A stretch of DNA of 64,000 nucleotides from Paratinospora sagittata (lineage: Eukaryota > Streptophyta > Magnoliopsida > Ranunculales > Menispermaceae): NCBI GenBank assembly GCA_035771175.1, contig CM069612.1:24658987-24722986 (forward strand). Direction: 5' to 3'. Under the pieces are notes generated by a model. The model was not told the DNA's origin and did no database searches. It was given only the letters and a program-made list of their open reading frames with translations. Below, piece by piece: positions 1 through 12,500 of this stretch (positions are counted from its first letter, which is position 1; the number at the start of each line of letters is the position of its first letter). A program made the position numbers and the translations under genes.

Positions 1-2475
1 GTATGTGAAGGCCCTATGATTTTGGACAAAAATAAAACTCGACCTTAGTATTCAATGTTTGTTGGAGCAAGCGGACACCTCACAACAAACACTAACAATA
101 ACAAATATTAGATTATCTACCAAAATTATATTGCTCTCTACTGGGTCAACTCTATGATGTCTTTAGCTTCTTTAATTAGGAAACCCTTCTGCTAGCAAAC
201 CCTGAATTCAATGCAGGCGTTTACCCTTCCAAGTATTAAAGATTTGTTTTCTTGAGCCCTTTTGTTTATTTTTTTAATCCACAATCTCTAATCAGCAACC
301 CTGATGCTATTAACAAATTGGGTGTCTCCATGGAACCCAACACAGTGGCATCTTTTGAGATTACTAGCGGATTATTCTAATTCATCTATGATGCTCATCA
401 TTACAGACCAAAAGCTTATAGTATTACTAATAATCTTTATTATTTGCATGGGGTTATTATTTTACATGATGTGATGATACCTTTCTAGGGGTTTCATAGA
501 ATGTGATAATATGCTGGTGGGTGAGAATCCAAGGCTAGCAAGCAAACAGAAAGAGAGTGGTGGTCAAATAATCTGTTATAAAAAAAATAACCCTAGCTAG
601 GGCAAATCTCAGTTGATGAATAAAATATTATTTGACCTTACCTTTATTGTTAGAAGTGGATAGACACCTTACCACATTGTTTCAATGGTTTTTTGAATAG
701 TGTCTGAAACTTGGGGGCATGCATGCTTGTGTCACACGCTAGAATAGAAAATAGAAATAGAATACTTAACAAATTACAACTCGAATCTCGAGGAGAATCT
801 GACTGCGTAAACACACGAGCACCCCCATGATCACGAGACACGCGTGCGAAGAGCGAGTAAGGAGACTTTGTGTAAAGCGCATGTCGTAGGGGGCTAACGC
901 GGCGTGATACGAGTGGGCTGATTAGGCCAGTTGTTGTCCTCGATGTGGTCCCCGCTATGATAGGGGAGCGTGTTTATGAAATGGCCACGTCGCAGGAGGA
1001 GTTCCACGTAATGATTAAAAAAGTAATTTTTGGGAGGGGGGGCGGGAAAGGATCCGTGCATGGCGATCGTCATGCAATATTGTGTAGGTTTGAGGAGTGG
1101 ATTAGGATAACGAGTGTGATTTTCTTTCTTTAAAGATGGGGAAATTATAATATTTGGGGACATTGTTGCTCTTGCTCCCGCATGTGAGCGCGAACAAAGA
1201 TGGACCCTACTTTAGTTTCAAAAAATAAAAAATAAAAAAATTTTAAAAAATAAAAGTGCGCCCTCGGCTCCGAGCCGAGCTTTCTCTTCAAGCCAGCTTG
1301 GATGTCATTTATTTATGCGGTACTGCTGGGGTTACACGGGTAAAACGCGTATGAAACACGATCACTTGGATGTGCATTGATCGCATGGACGCGATCCAAA
1401 GGACACGGTGTGATCGTGCCTAGACCCTTCGGGCTCATCATGACTGGAATTTAATTTTTTGTATCTGAAAGATTAAAAATAATGAAAATTCGTTTGATTT
1501 GAGTACATTTAGAAAACAGTTTTTGGTTTTTTATAAATAAACGACTTATTTTCATAAAACGATGAAAAGTTATTTTTTGAATTTTTTATTTTTAGATTAA
1601 TTTTTTGTTTTTTGATCACCAATCCTTTAGCTTTTCTCTTTGCTTTTTTTTTTTTTTTTTTAAATTTTCTGTAAAGGAAATGCCCTTATGAACCTTTTTT
1701 TATACTTTTTTTTTCTTTTTAATGCATCTTAATTGTAATGTATTTGAAAGTTAAATGATAAATAAACAGAAGAAGATTTAAAATAACTAAAATAAAGACA
1801 AATTTAAAAGGTTTGTAATTAATTGTAATATAATTGTAGACTTAGCCTAGTAGAATAAAATCAAACTGGAATCATGTCGCTAAGTCAATGTAGTTGAGTA
1901 AAATTGAGAACTTAAATACAACAAAGTCAATGCATTAATTTCTATGGAAGCATGGTAGCTAAATAATGCTTGCAATTAATCACCTTCAAATGATTGAGCT
2001 CTTCCACTATTTGGCAACCAACAAACAAAAAAAATGAAATTATATGAAATCATTGAAAATTTGTAACTAAATGCTATTTCCCTTTTTTTTTCCTTTTTTT
2101 TTTTATTTGTGTTTGGTGAAGGTTATCCACCTTCCATAACTAAAAGGGACTATGACATCATTATGATGTCATTTTATAAGGTTTATAAAGCATTCGAGTA
2201 TTGACATATTTGGGGCCTTAAAATCTTGTATCCATGAAACTAAGGTTGTGATTGATATCATTTTTAAATCTAGTTTTTTTGTATTTAAAAACAAAAAGTG
2301 AAAAAAAGTTATAAAAAACTTGTTTGGTTCATTATGATTCAAAAAACGTTTTTAGAAAAAAGTTAAGAGAAAAGGTTGTTTTTTGGTTGATTTGTAATTG
2401 ATGGAATCCACATAAGTTTTTTTTAAACTTGATTTGTGTAAAATCTTAGAACAACCAAACAAGTTTTTCTTATTT
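1..2475. other. Intergenic region, no gene recognised
   Basis: AT-rich DNA with poly-A/T tracts. A conspicuously GC-richer patch lies at about 840-1440 and includes a short perfect palindrome, CTCGGCTCCGAGCCGAG, at about 1262-1278. Short ORFs on both strands in that patch show no recognisable domain. The patch may be a remnant of an old insertion or promoter; I cannot assign it. Confidence 0.6.
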
Positions 2476-3785
2476 TTCAAATTTAAAGAGATTTTTAGAT
2501 ATAGGTTCCTATAGCTATTTGTATATAGAGGAAAGGTCTTATAATTTTTAAAATTAGAGTTTGGGTCCTCAATCAATCAACCCGTCATTTTTCAATTAAA
2601 TTGTAGTAGGTCCAGGGGTTCACTTGACCATTTTGCCCTTCTCCCAATTAAGAATCACCTCATTTACCGGTCAAAATATTTATCAATCGGGAACTTTTGC
2701 AAAAGGCTAAACTTTTTCATCCCGACTCTGATTTGAGTGGTTCAAAAGACGTTGGAAAGATTTTTTCTTCCTCTTTTCAACGCATTTTAAATCATTCAAA
2801 TCAGAGTTAAAACGAAAAAATTATAATCATTTGAAGTTTACTTACGATCGATAAATTGATATCCTAATCGGTCAACAGATATGTCGATTGGTAAAGGTAA
2901 CTAATCGGTTAATTTCTTACCTATATGTAAGTTTCTTTACCTATAAGTAAGAAATTGACCGATCTGTAGGTAAATGACTCTTTAACTTCAAATAATCATA
3001 ATTTTTTCATGCGGACTTCGATTTGAGTGATGCAAAATGCGTTGGAAAGAAGAAAAGATCTACAAAATTATGTGCATTAAGTGACTTTTAGATCACTAGT
3101 GATCAGTTTGATGGCTATTAAACATTCAATGTATGTAATGACCACTAGATCGGTCATCGATGATCAAAAAGTAACTTAAAGCACATGATTTTGTAGATAT
3201 TTTCTTTATCTTTCAAACACATTTTAAATTACTCAAATCGGAGTTCGGATGAAAAAAATTATGGCTATTTTAAGTTAAAGAGTCATTTACCTACCGATCT
3301 ATCAATTACTCACCTATAGGTAAGAAATTGACCGATCAGTAACCAATAGATAACCGATGGTCAATTACTTTTACCGATCGATATATGTGTTGACTGATCA
3401 GGATATTGGTTTACTGATCACAAGTAAACTTCAAATTATTATAATATTTTTGTTTTAATTTCGATTTGAGTGATTCAAAGGCATTGGAAAGATGATCTTT
3501 CCACGCATTTTAAATCACTCAAATCAGAGTTGGAATGAAAAAAATTATAGCCTTTTGAAAATGTTACCGATTAATAAATATTTTGACCGATAGATGAGGT
3601 GATTGCTAACTCGGAGAAGGGCAAAATGGTCAAGTGAACTCTCTGACCTATTGCAATTTGATTAATAGATGATCAATTGATTGATTGAAGACCCAAATTT
3701 TAATTTTGAAAACTAGAAGACCTTTGCGATATATACTAATAGCTACATGACTCTATCTTTAAAAACCTCAAATTTTAAAAAATAT
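2476..3785. mobile_element. Foldback-type element with very long terminal inverted repeats
   Basis: The left half (about 2480-2900) is the imperfect reverse complement of the right half (about 3360-3780). For example, GGTCAAGTGAACTC near 3629 mirrors GGGGTTCACTTGACC near 2618, and GATTGATTGAAGACCC near 3680 mirrors GGGTCCTCAATCAATC near 2564. The centre of symmetry is near 3130. Each arm also contains internal palindromic sub-repeats (a GATTTGAGTGATTCAAAA-type motif followed by GCGTTGGAAAGA, in both orientations). No ORF is present. The structure fits a non-autonomous DNA transposon of foldback or Mutator-like type. I could not fix the target-site duplication, so the ends are approximate. Confidence 0.75.
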
Positions 3786-4396
3786 TTATTGAATATGATA
3801 CTAAACATATTTTCAAAAATTATAAATTAATAGAAAATAAATTATATTTTATTTTTTAAATTACATGCCAAACTTAGCCTACCACATTCTATATTCAAGG
3901 GCTGGAAATATTGGGAGTTTAAATTTTGATGCAGTGGAGATGCGGTGAGTTGATTGTGTAATGGAAGATAGGACGCAAAAGTAGAACTTTTTTACATTCT
4001 ACCTCAATCTCCATCAACCACGCCGAAGTCAAAAGATGGGAGTTTCCAAGGTAAATTTCCTCCGGCAGCAAGTAAAGGTTGACAACAGCGAGAGAGATTG
4101 ACGTTAACATTTTTATGGGTCGTCTTTAATTAAAGGGTGATACGTTGTACGGTCTATCACCCCTGTACCTTTCTCCACTCGGATCTGCAGGAAGGGTTAT
4201 TTATTCAATTTATAGATTAATGAGGTTGAAAACGGTGCTGGGTTATTAAGTACTGTGAGATTTATTTATCTTTTTGTGTATATATATATATGATCAAAGT
4301 TGCTTATTAGAGTTGAAGTTTAGAACAACGGGCAAAATATTAGTCACGCAGAAAAGAAAATTTAAGAAGAGGTGGTCATGTTCAAATTTCAACACT
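3786..4396. other. Intergenic region, nothing recognised
   Basis: AT-rich sequence between the foldback element and the SINE. It has a short TA run near 4280 and no convincing coding potential. Confidence 0.6.
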
Positions 4397-4404
4397 CAAC
4401 TTAA

Positions 4405-4598
4405 CTCAATTATTGACACTTGCTAGTTTAAGTTTTTGTGGCATCTCCTACTTCATATTAGTTTGGGTTCGAGTCTCCTTAACCTCAAAATAGGTAAAAA
4501 TAGTAGTTGCGGCGTTTCCTTTTTATGTCTTTGTGCCTTTGTTCCCCTTTATTAATGGTGGAGGCTGATGTAAATATTATAAATTAACCAAAAAAAAA
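4405..4598 (+). mobile_element. Candidate tRNA-derived SINE
   Basis: The interval contains a good RNA polymerase III B-box (GGTTCGAGTC at 4466-4475) and ends in an A-run (AACCAAAAAAAA). It is bracketed by the 8-bp direct repeat CAACTTAA at 4397-4404 and 4599-4606, which fits a target-site duplication. The A-box is degenerate. A diverged relative lies near 18.77-18.9 kb; it shares GTGGCATCTC followed by a B-box-like stretch and TCTTCTTAAC. Length of about 190 bp is normal for plant SINEs. Confidence 0.5.
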
Positions 4599-4606
4599 CA
4601 ACTTAA

Positions 4607-7200
4607 TTAACTCACTAAGCCTTTTTTTTAATTACATAGAATCAACTACATGAATTTATTTTTTTAATTCCACTCTATATAGGTCTAAATCGACATTAAA
4701 ATTACAAGTAGTTATATATATTTTAATTATTTTTGTTTATGTTATTTTAGTCTTTCATCTATCTCTATCATTACCGTGCATTGGTAATAGGTCACCATTC
4801 TGACTAGAGCGTTTAAAGGTCTTCTTTATATATATGTCTCACTCTTTTTTGAGAGGAAACAAAGATAATATATTAATTAAAACAGAAAATTACAACCTAA
4901 GGGTCCTGGAGCATAAGCAATGCTCCAAGCAACTACCCTGAAAATGAAAAACTTATATTAGTAATGTACAAATCTTTCTTTATATATGTAAAAAATACCT
5001 TAATTTGTTTTCTCTCACTTAATCTTTGATATTGGGGCTACTTCTACCCTTTCTTGACTATGTTCACTTCTAATTCTATCTTTTAATATTCTATCACATG
5101 TCTATCTTAACATGTACATTTCCGTTATATTTTTAATTTATTCTTCATATGGTGTTCTCTTTTGCTTAGCATTCTCTATATCAATATCTATATACTGATA
5201 TTTTATGGCAATAGAGGCACCCTTATAAGAAATTGCAGTTGTCAATGTAGATAAATCACTTCCAAGAAATCCTACAATATTCAACTTGAAATCAATAGTT
5301 AATAGTTAAAGTCTTTTAGTGAGCATAGCATCTACTACCATCTTATCCTACAGCCTGTAACAGCTGATATTACATGACATATCTCACATGTGGAACAATT
5401 TTTTTGAGGTGAGAAATTAATGCTTAGGTCTCAGTATTTTGTTTGAATGAAATCTCAAGATCCAAATATCAAAATTCAATGTGACAATAGTGACTTACTG
5501 CTACTCATGCAATAAGGACAAATTTTATGTCCCATTTGGAAGAAGACTCAAAACTTTACTAATTCTACGTTGAATCTTCTTGCATTTTGTACTAATCATC
5601 ACCATCATAAATTGTATGCACTGGCTCTCTCCCCACATTATGGATTTTTACTCCTTGTAGAACTAGTTTATTTCTGTACGTCTATTGTTGATGTGGTATG
5701 TATAAATGCCTCAAATCATTAATTTACATATATTCATGAAGTATGCAAGTGGAAATTACGAATGTTTACTACGATACATCTGCATCTTAATTACCTATAC
5801 TCTAGTAGAAAATTTATTTTAATTTTGAAAAGGGAAATGCTAGTCTAACTATAAAAAAAATGTAACTTTATACATGTATAACTATTAGATCATTTATTAT
5901 ACATCTTGAGATATGTAACACATTTATTTTATGGTTATGAATATATAGTTGTACTTGAAGCTGCATTACTACGTAACCATCATGTAATTGAAGAGCTTCA
6001 GAAAGCAAGATCATTTTGACTACTATTTCCGTCAAATTTGATATTATGCCTTCTTTTGTGGGCAAAGTTGAAAACAAGCTTTTAAAGAATCAACCCAGAA
6101 AGATCATTGATTCCTATCATTTTCTTCATCTCCATATTATTACAAGTGAAGGAACCGTAGGCAATAGGCGTAGAGCAACTTAACACCTTTCCTTTATAAC
6201 ACGTGACACATTTTCTTAGGTTCATTGACCATTGGTTTGAGTTTTAATTATTGCTAGATTACTTAGAAACAAAGGGAAAATTACTGAAGTCTGGTAGCGT
6301 TTCCTTTGATTAATTGGAAGATTTTCTCTTTAGGAATGTTGAAATTCCTATGTATCCTCGTTCCACACAAGGGAGAGAAAACAAAAACCTCAATTCAGCC
6401 ATGTTCACTTATTCAAATACTATTGAATATTGTAAACATTAATTCAATTTCTCCCCTTAGTAATTTCTCAATGTAAATGCTTTAGTAAAACTCTTCCTAC
6501 ATACATGAGTCTAATATCCCGGCCGAGAAAAACAAATAGAGACTTTTTAATAAAAAAAGCACTTATTTCATGTGTGTTCAAAAGCTAGGACGTGTCGGTG
6601 AGTTGTGCTTGGAATAAAACTGCTATACATATACGTATTCACACTGTGTATATAATTCCAAGTCACATGACCATTTTCCATATTCCAAGAGAAAAAGCTT
6701 GTTTACCCTCAAAACAGCTAAAAAGCCAAATCAACACGAAAAGGCCTAGAAATACTTATAGCCGACTTTTAGTTCAAAAATTGGAACTTTAAAAAAAAAA
6801 TAATAATAATAATTATTGAAGTTCATTTTGATTCATTTCACGTGTTGTAAAATATTATTTTTTATATAGAATTTTAAGTTTGGTCTTTTAAATTAGGTCA
6901 TCAGACGTGTGGACGTTTACGTAAAGTATGTCATAAAATAAATTTTATGGGGTTTTATTTTTTTTTGTAAAAGAATTATTTTTTGGTAGTATGAGTGGGT
7001 ATGATTTTTTATGTGTTTTAGCTCGAAAGAACTCGCATTTGACGTAATAATAATAAAACAGTAAAAATAAAAAATAATTTGGCTTGAAGTTGAAGCCAAT
7101 GAAGCTAATATTGGAGTTTGAAGCCGTGTAAAGGGTAAAAAACGCGCCGTGAAGTCATCCACTGTACTGCGGTCTTCGAAAGCGTCACATAAAGAGGGGT
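4607..7200. other. Intergenic region upstream of the MYB gene
   Basis: AT-rich. Short ORFs on either strand show no recognisable domain and no codon bias. Nothing else is supported until the promoter-like sequence that begins near 7.2 kb. Confidence 0.6.
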
Positions 7201-7696
7201 TACGTGGCGACATCGCTGTTGAAGACAGCTAGCTAATATGAATCCCAGAAAGCTTATTATTATTAATGTGTAAAAACTAGTGTATGTGATGAATTGAAGC
7301 AAAAAAAAAAAAATAATAATTAAAATCAAATTAACAGTAATTACTCTTAAAACTCTTGAAAACAAAACAAAACCCAGATGTGGAGAGATTGATCTCTCAG
7401 ATATAGGCCACGTTGCACCTTTGATATACAAAGGCCGGCACCAAATATCTTTGACTTCACCCTTTTTTCTTCTCACAGACAATTTATATATATATATATA
7501 TACCTTTCTATCATACGACCTTCTCCTCACACTTTTGTTGCAACAATAGAAGTACCCATCTCTTGTTAACAACATTCATCAAGTACTTTTACTTTCTGGT
7601 GATAATTGATCATCTTCAACAGTGTAACAAGGTTCCAGAAGAAGAAGAAGAAGAAGAAGAAGAAGAAAAATCAGAGTACTTTTTGCAGAGGAAGAC
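7201..7696 (+). promoter_or_regulatory. Promoter and 5' leader of the MYB gene
   Basis: An ABRE-like TACGTGGC lies at 7201-7208 and a further ACGT core (CCACGTTG) near 7408. A TATA tract (TTATATATATATATATAT) spans about 7484-7502, some 195 bp before the start codon. The leader carries ten consecutive GAA units at 7638-7667, 29 bp before the ATG at 7697. ABRE-type motifs fit the ABA/drought/wound-responsive behaviour known for the MYB102 group, but the binding is inference. Confidence 0.55.
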
Positions 7697-8633
7697 ATGG
7701 GAAGATCACCTTGTTGCGACAAAAATGGACTCAAGAAAGGGCCATGGACACCTGAGGAAGATCAGAAGCTCATTGATTATATTCAAAAACATGGGCATGG
7801 AAGCTGGAGAACACTCCCCAAGAACGCTGGTAAGTTTATTTAGATATGCTTTTTAAGTATATTTGAAATAAAAATATGGGTGTCTATTATTAGTTTCGTT
7901 TTAAAGAATAAATTAGTGATAGGCTTGGTTAATTTGCTTCATGACAGGGCTTCAAAGGTGTGGGAAGAGTTGTCGTCTTAGATGGACTAATTATCTTAGA
8001 CCTGATATCAAGAGAGGCAGATTCTCTTTTGAAGAAGAAGAAACTATCATTCAACTACACAGTGTTTTAGGCAACAAGTAAGTTTTAATAATTCATAAGA
8101 CTACTCTTATATATGCTAATAGTTATGAGAACTGGGTGTGCTTTGTTTTGCTTAATTTACTTATGTTGGTGAATTGCTTGAGTTAAATGTTTCTTAATTT
8201 GTTATGTTAGGTGGTCTGCCATTGCTGCTCGCTTGCCCGGAAGAACAGACAACGAGATAAAGAACTACTGGAACACACACATAAGGAAGAGGCTGCTTAG
8301 AATGGGAATTGATCCTGTAACTCATAGCCCTCGTCTTGATCTTCTAGACCTCTCTTCTATTTTCAACTCAGCTTTATACAACCCATCTCATCATCATCAT
8401 CTATCAAGATTGCTTGGCCTCCAACATCTAGTTAATCCAGAACTCCTAAGATTTGCTACAACTCTCTTACCATCATCATCATCTCAACAGAATACTGAAA
8501 ATCCTGACTTACAATTTCTACAAAATCTTCAAGAAAACCAGCTTTGCATTAATCCCCAAATGCAGCAGACCCAGTTGATGCCGTCATTAATTGAACCTCC
8601 ATTAATCCATCAAGATCAAATCCAAGCTTCATG

Positions 8634-8668
<35 letters not shown>

Positions 8669-9114
8669 GTACTACTTCAGCTCTTCCTTGTCCATCAGCT
8701 CCATTTTTAAATGAACCTGATCATAATCAAGTTCATCATCATCTCATGCAACCCAATGTGGAGCAATTTCAATCAAATCTCTCATACCAAAACTGCCAAC
8801 CCAATATATGGCAAGACAATGTAATGAATCAAACTGATGATATCACAGATAACTTTGCTGCAGCAATTCCAAATTTGGGATTATTCTACAGCTCTGATCA
8901 GTCTTCCATTATTGACCCTTTATCCGAAAACTCAAGTTTCCCATCGAACAACAACGCCAACTTCGGTTTCACATCGGTTTTATCTACACCTTCTTCAAGC
9001 CCAACTCAGCTAACTGCTTCTTGCAGCACTGAAGATGAGAGGGATAGCTATTGCAGTAACTTGCTGAATTTTGAAATTCCCAGTACTATGTTGGACGTCA
9101 ACGACTACATGTAA
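7697..9114 (+). CDS. R2R3-MYB transcription factor, MYB102/MYB74/MYB41-like (three exons)
   Basis: Exons are 7697-7829, 7948-8077 and 8211-9114, giving 388 residues. Exon lengths of 133 and 130 bp, GT-AG borders and intron phases match the classic R2R3-MYB layout. The protein opens [20 protein letters not shown]. Repeat R2 covers about residues 14-64 and R3 about 67-115, with the regular tryptophans present except the usual substitution of the first R3 tryptophan. The R3 repeat lacks the bHLH-interaction signature. After the domain come [20 protein letters not shown] and a C-terminal SCSTEDE...[12 protein letters not shown] block, features of the subgroup with Arabidopsis MYB102, MYB74 and MYB41. 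These are nuclear regulators linked to wounding, osmotic stress and cuticle/suberin formation. Exon 3 encodes eleven consecutive threonines from an ACT microsatellite (8635-8667). The gene looks intact; the exact orthologue is not resolved. Confidence 0.95.
8635..8667 (+). repeat. (ACT)11 microsatellite within the MYB coding region
   Basis: Eleven perfect ACT codons encode a polythreonine run in the C-terminal region, followed by AGT ACT ACT. In-frame unit changes would vary tract length without breaking the protein. Confidence 0.95.
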
Positions 9115-10020
9115 TTCAGATTGATCAAGAAGAATTTAGTAATATTTATAATCTGGGTATTGCAGAAGAATCTGAAATTTTTAAACAAGAATCATGATCA
9201 GATGACTGTTTCTGAGTTCTAGATCTTTCTGGGTGCTTTTCATTGATGTTGATACTGTAAAATCCCACATGAGTTTGTTGTTGCAATTTTCTTTTCCAAA
9301 AGCTCACTGTATCAAGCAACAAGATTCCCTACCCACCCTTGTGTTTTTTTGTTTTTTTTAGGGGAAGTTTGCATTATTGATGTTCATTATATTTATTGAT
9401 TTGTTTTCCATTATTGGTATCTTAGTCTATATAATATTCATTCAAGTCAAATTGAGCTTGGACATTTCCTTTCAAAAAAAATAAAAATAAAGAACATTCT
9501 CGTTTTATGTTTGTTACAGTGCTGAAGTATTGTAAATAATATTACAATAAGAGGAATATTATAAAGAACACAATTCATGAAACTTGTAAGCTTTCCAAAA
9601 TTGTTTGACTTGTAAAGCAATTTCCATTAACTACGAGCTTTAAAATATTAGAAAAAAAATGCACTTTTATAAGAAGACAAAAATATCACTAAAATAATCC
9701 CTTAATAGCAAGTTTTCTTTGCAATTTCTTGAGTTTTATGAGAACGTTACTGTATATAGCAAGTAGAAGTTAAATAATACGCTTTGGAGTTTGGATAAGA
9801 TTTCCATATATATATATATATACCCAATCATCATAACCCACCTGTTGTAAAGATTAAAGCAAAAGTAGTTCAAGCTTATTTTCAATTCCTGATCATAATT
9901 AATTAAACTTGTCATGAACAACTGTACATATTAATTTAATATCAGTTATTCTAGATTTTATACGTCCTACTTGGTAGAGAAGTTTAGAGCAAAATTTGCT
10001 TGGTGGCCTTAGCTAGAGCT
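9115..10020. other. 3' flank of the MYB gene and intergenic DNA
   Basis: The first 300 bp or so probably hold the MYB 3' UTR; AATAAA-like A-rich stretches occur near 9480. The rest is AT-rich with a short TA run near 9808. No gene was seen. Confidence 0.5.
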
Positions 10021-10032
10021 TCAAGAGGAAGG

Positions 10033-10212
10033 CACGTGGCGAATCTCACACGGTAATAAATAAATGTTGGCGCAGTCAAAGGTTTGACTTACAGGGATAC
10101 GTGTCGAGGAATGAGTGGTGACACAGGGTTCTGTAAAAAGTTTTTTGCTTTATTGAATTACGCCGCGTGGATCTTGTGGTGTTTTGTCTCTTTATTTAAT
10201 GCTTATATATAT
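10033..10212 (+). promoter_or_regulatory. Promoter-like cluster ahead of a small ORF
   Basis: Within 180 bp there is a G-box/ABRE (CACGTGGC, 10033-10040), a W-box-like TTGAC near 10084, a second ACGT element (ATACGTGTC, 10098-10106) and a TATA box (TTATATATATGC) near 10203. It sits 50-230 bp upstream of the ATG at 10265, the spacing expected of a real plant promoter. Confidence 0.4.
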
Positions 10213-10264
10213 GCATTCACCATGATCCATACCACTCATACATACATACATAACATTACATGAC

Positions 10265-10465
10265 ATGATGATGAATGGCGAAGCATCATCATCATCACCC
10301 ACAATTCAGTACAGACTCAATAATACACCTTTTATTGCCAAACCTTCCCGCCGTTTGGTAAAAAACAAAAGGGGCTACTGGGCAAACAGGTCACAAATTC
10401 AGCGCCTTATCCAATACCAGACGCCACGACAGCGAAGTTTTACAAGTACACGTGCCCTCTCCTAA
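10265..10465 (+). CDS. Small hypothetical protein (66 residues)
   Basis: The ORF encodes a very basic peptide, starting MMMNGEASSSSPTIQYRLNN and ending in an Arg/Gln/Ser-rich tail. There is no signal peptide, membrane segment or cysteine pattern, and I recognise no family. Its base composition is less AT-rich than its surroundings, and a TATA box and ABRE/G-box motifs lie at suitable distances upstream. It could be a lineage-specific small gene, the first exon of a larger one, or a chance ORF behind a real promoter. Confidence 0.35.
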   Translation: MMMNGEASSSSPTIQYRLNNTPFIAKPSRRLVKNKRGYWANRSQIQRLIQYQTPRQRSFTSTRALS

Positions 10466-10828
10466 TTAAACGCCCGCCACTACTCGCCGATTAAGAAGAA
10501 TGGATTTTATTTTATTTTTTAATTAAGAGCTCTAGATATTTTTGAATTACACTTCTAAAATTATGTATTGAAATTATATACACTTATTATTTTTCGTCTA
10601 ATTAAAATATAGTTATAGATAAAAAAAAGGATCAAAGTGTTTTTAATAAAAATTAATATTAGATTGACCTAATAGTTAGAAGGCAGATTGTCAAATAATA
10701 TTCATGTAGACATCGTAGTTAACGATATTTTAAATGTTTGTGTCATGCTCTAAAATTGATGAGGCCCGTGCCTTATGATCTCTAAAAATAAAAAATTAAA
10801 ATTAAAATAATAAAATAATTATTTGAAT

Positions 10829-10861
<33 letters not shown>

Positions 10862-10985
10862 AAGAAATCTTTTTTTCTTTTTTTCCATCCCATATTAATT
10901 TCCTTCTCTAATTCTTCTTCTTCACCAGCATAATGCATGCATTTCTTAATATTATTATGATGCATGTATGTGTTTTTATACACAT

Positions 10986-10988
<3 letters not shown>

Positions 10989-11046
<58 letters not shown>
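10989..11046. repeat. (AT)n microsatellite
   Basis: About 58 bp of uninterrupted AT dinucleotides. Confidence 0.95.
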
Positions 11047-11049
<3 letters not shown>

Positions 11050-11604
11050 ATTAACTCCATTTATAAATAAACCAAACATATATTAACTCAAAAAATATAA
11101 TATTATATAGTTGTGAGTAAATTTTTGTAAGTGTATAAAAATATACTAAAAGGATATGAAATTTTAATTTATTACACAATAATTATTATTAAATATATTT
11201 TTATGTATATAAAAAAGATATATTAGATAAAAAAATATATAAGGTCAATTCAAATGCAATAAATTCATAAACAGATTAAAAATCCATCTTCACATTGACT
11301 AATGGTTGCCTCATTAATTAATCATGTGCATGTTTGTAGAATAGTCTAAATATAATCAATATATACGAAATAAAATTAATTTGTTTTAGAATGACAACAA
11401 AACTAAATTATATCACATGGTCATACTAATATTTCTTGTTCATTTTGAATTCAAAAGGTTTGATGGGATGCTTGTAATTGATGGAGTGACACCTATGAAA
11501 GCCAGACAGAGATGTCTCATCAATAAATAGTGTGGGGATCATGGCTAGAATTTAGAAAGGTCCAAAACAAACAAAATAAATGTAAAATGTTGTTCACCAC
11601 CTTA

Positions 11605-11612
<8 letters not shown>

Positions 11613-11701
<89 letters not shown>
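11613..11701. repeat. (AT)n microsatellite, long
   Basis: About 89 bp of uninterrupted AT dinucleotides, the longest simple repeat in the window. Confidence 0.95.
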
Positions 11702-11703
<2 letters not shown>

Positions 11704-12500
11704 AAGATTGACTACTCAATTAAATGTAGTACCTTTGCTAATAATAATTAATGTGCTATCAAATAAAGTTTCTCAAAAAGTTAGGCAATGGACATAGTCA
11801 TATAATTAATTAATTCAAGACTGTAGTTTTAAGAATGCAAGGAAGGATTTAATTAGAACCTAGAACAGCATAATCTACAAGATAAAGAATGATATTCTAA
11901 TGACATAAAAAGGAAGCTTTGTTCAACCATATAGTTGAATACTTTCCCTAATTCTAAACATTAGATAAAGGCTTCCCAAGCATTTTTAACAAACTATTGT
12001 TTACAAAATATACTTTAGGTTCTGTTTGCTTTGTGTTTTAAATTTTAGGACACAATTTAATTAAATATCAAAATATTAAAATACTATAATTTTAATTTTT
12101 TTTAAAAAAATAATATATTTTTTAATTAAAATCTTGAAAAAAATATTTTCAAATTAAAAAAAAACCAAACACTTAATTTTTATTATTTTAATTGAAAAAA
12201 AGTTACATCTGAAATATTAATTATAAATGAAACAAGTCCATATTTAGTTAACAATAACTTTTTTTTTTAAAAAAATGTTAATCTAACTATAAATTTTGTA
12301 ACTGTAAATATAATTATATATAAATATTTATCAAATATTAATATTTTATATTTCTTAAAATGCATAATATATAATTTAATAAATATACATATATAGTTTC
12401 ATTTTTTATAATTAAATTAATATTTTTCTTTTTTCGATTATAATCATAAGTTGTGTTGTATTTATACTCAATTAGGACTAATTGATCATGATTACTTGAA

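Larger units (their letters stand above)
10466..12500. other. AT-rich intergenic region with long TA microsatellites
   Basis: No gene was recognised. The region contains a TA/TG compound repeat near 10830-10862 and two long TA arrays listed separately. ORFs across those arrays are repeat artefacts encoding alternating Ile-Tyr. Confidence 0.65.

Noticed and set aside
945..1163. Opposed short ORFs in the GC-richer patch
   Set aside because: No domain and no consistent codon bias on either strand.
7105..7575. 156-residue minus-strand ORF upstream of the MYB gene
   Set aside because: Covers the MYB promoter and TATA tract, has no domain, and is biased toward Ile/Tyr/Phe as expected of AT-rich chance frames.
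7563..7856. 97-residue plus-strand ORF overlapping MYB exon 1
   Set aside because: Wrong frame relative to the MYB domain; includes the GAA repeat and reads through the splice donor.
10828..11751. ORFs of alternating Ile-Tyr on both strands
   Set aside because: They are translations of the AT microsatellites at 10989-11046 and 11613-11701.
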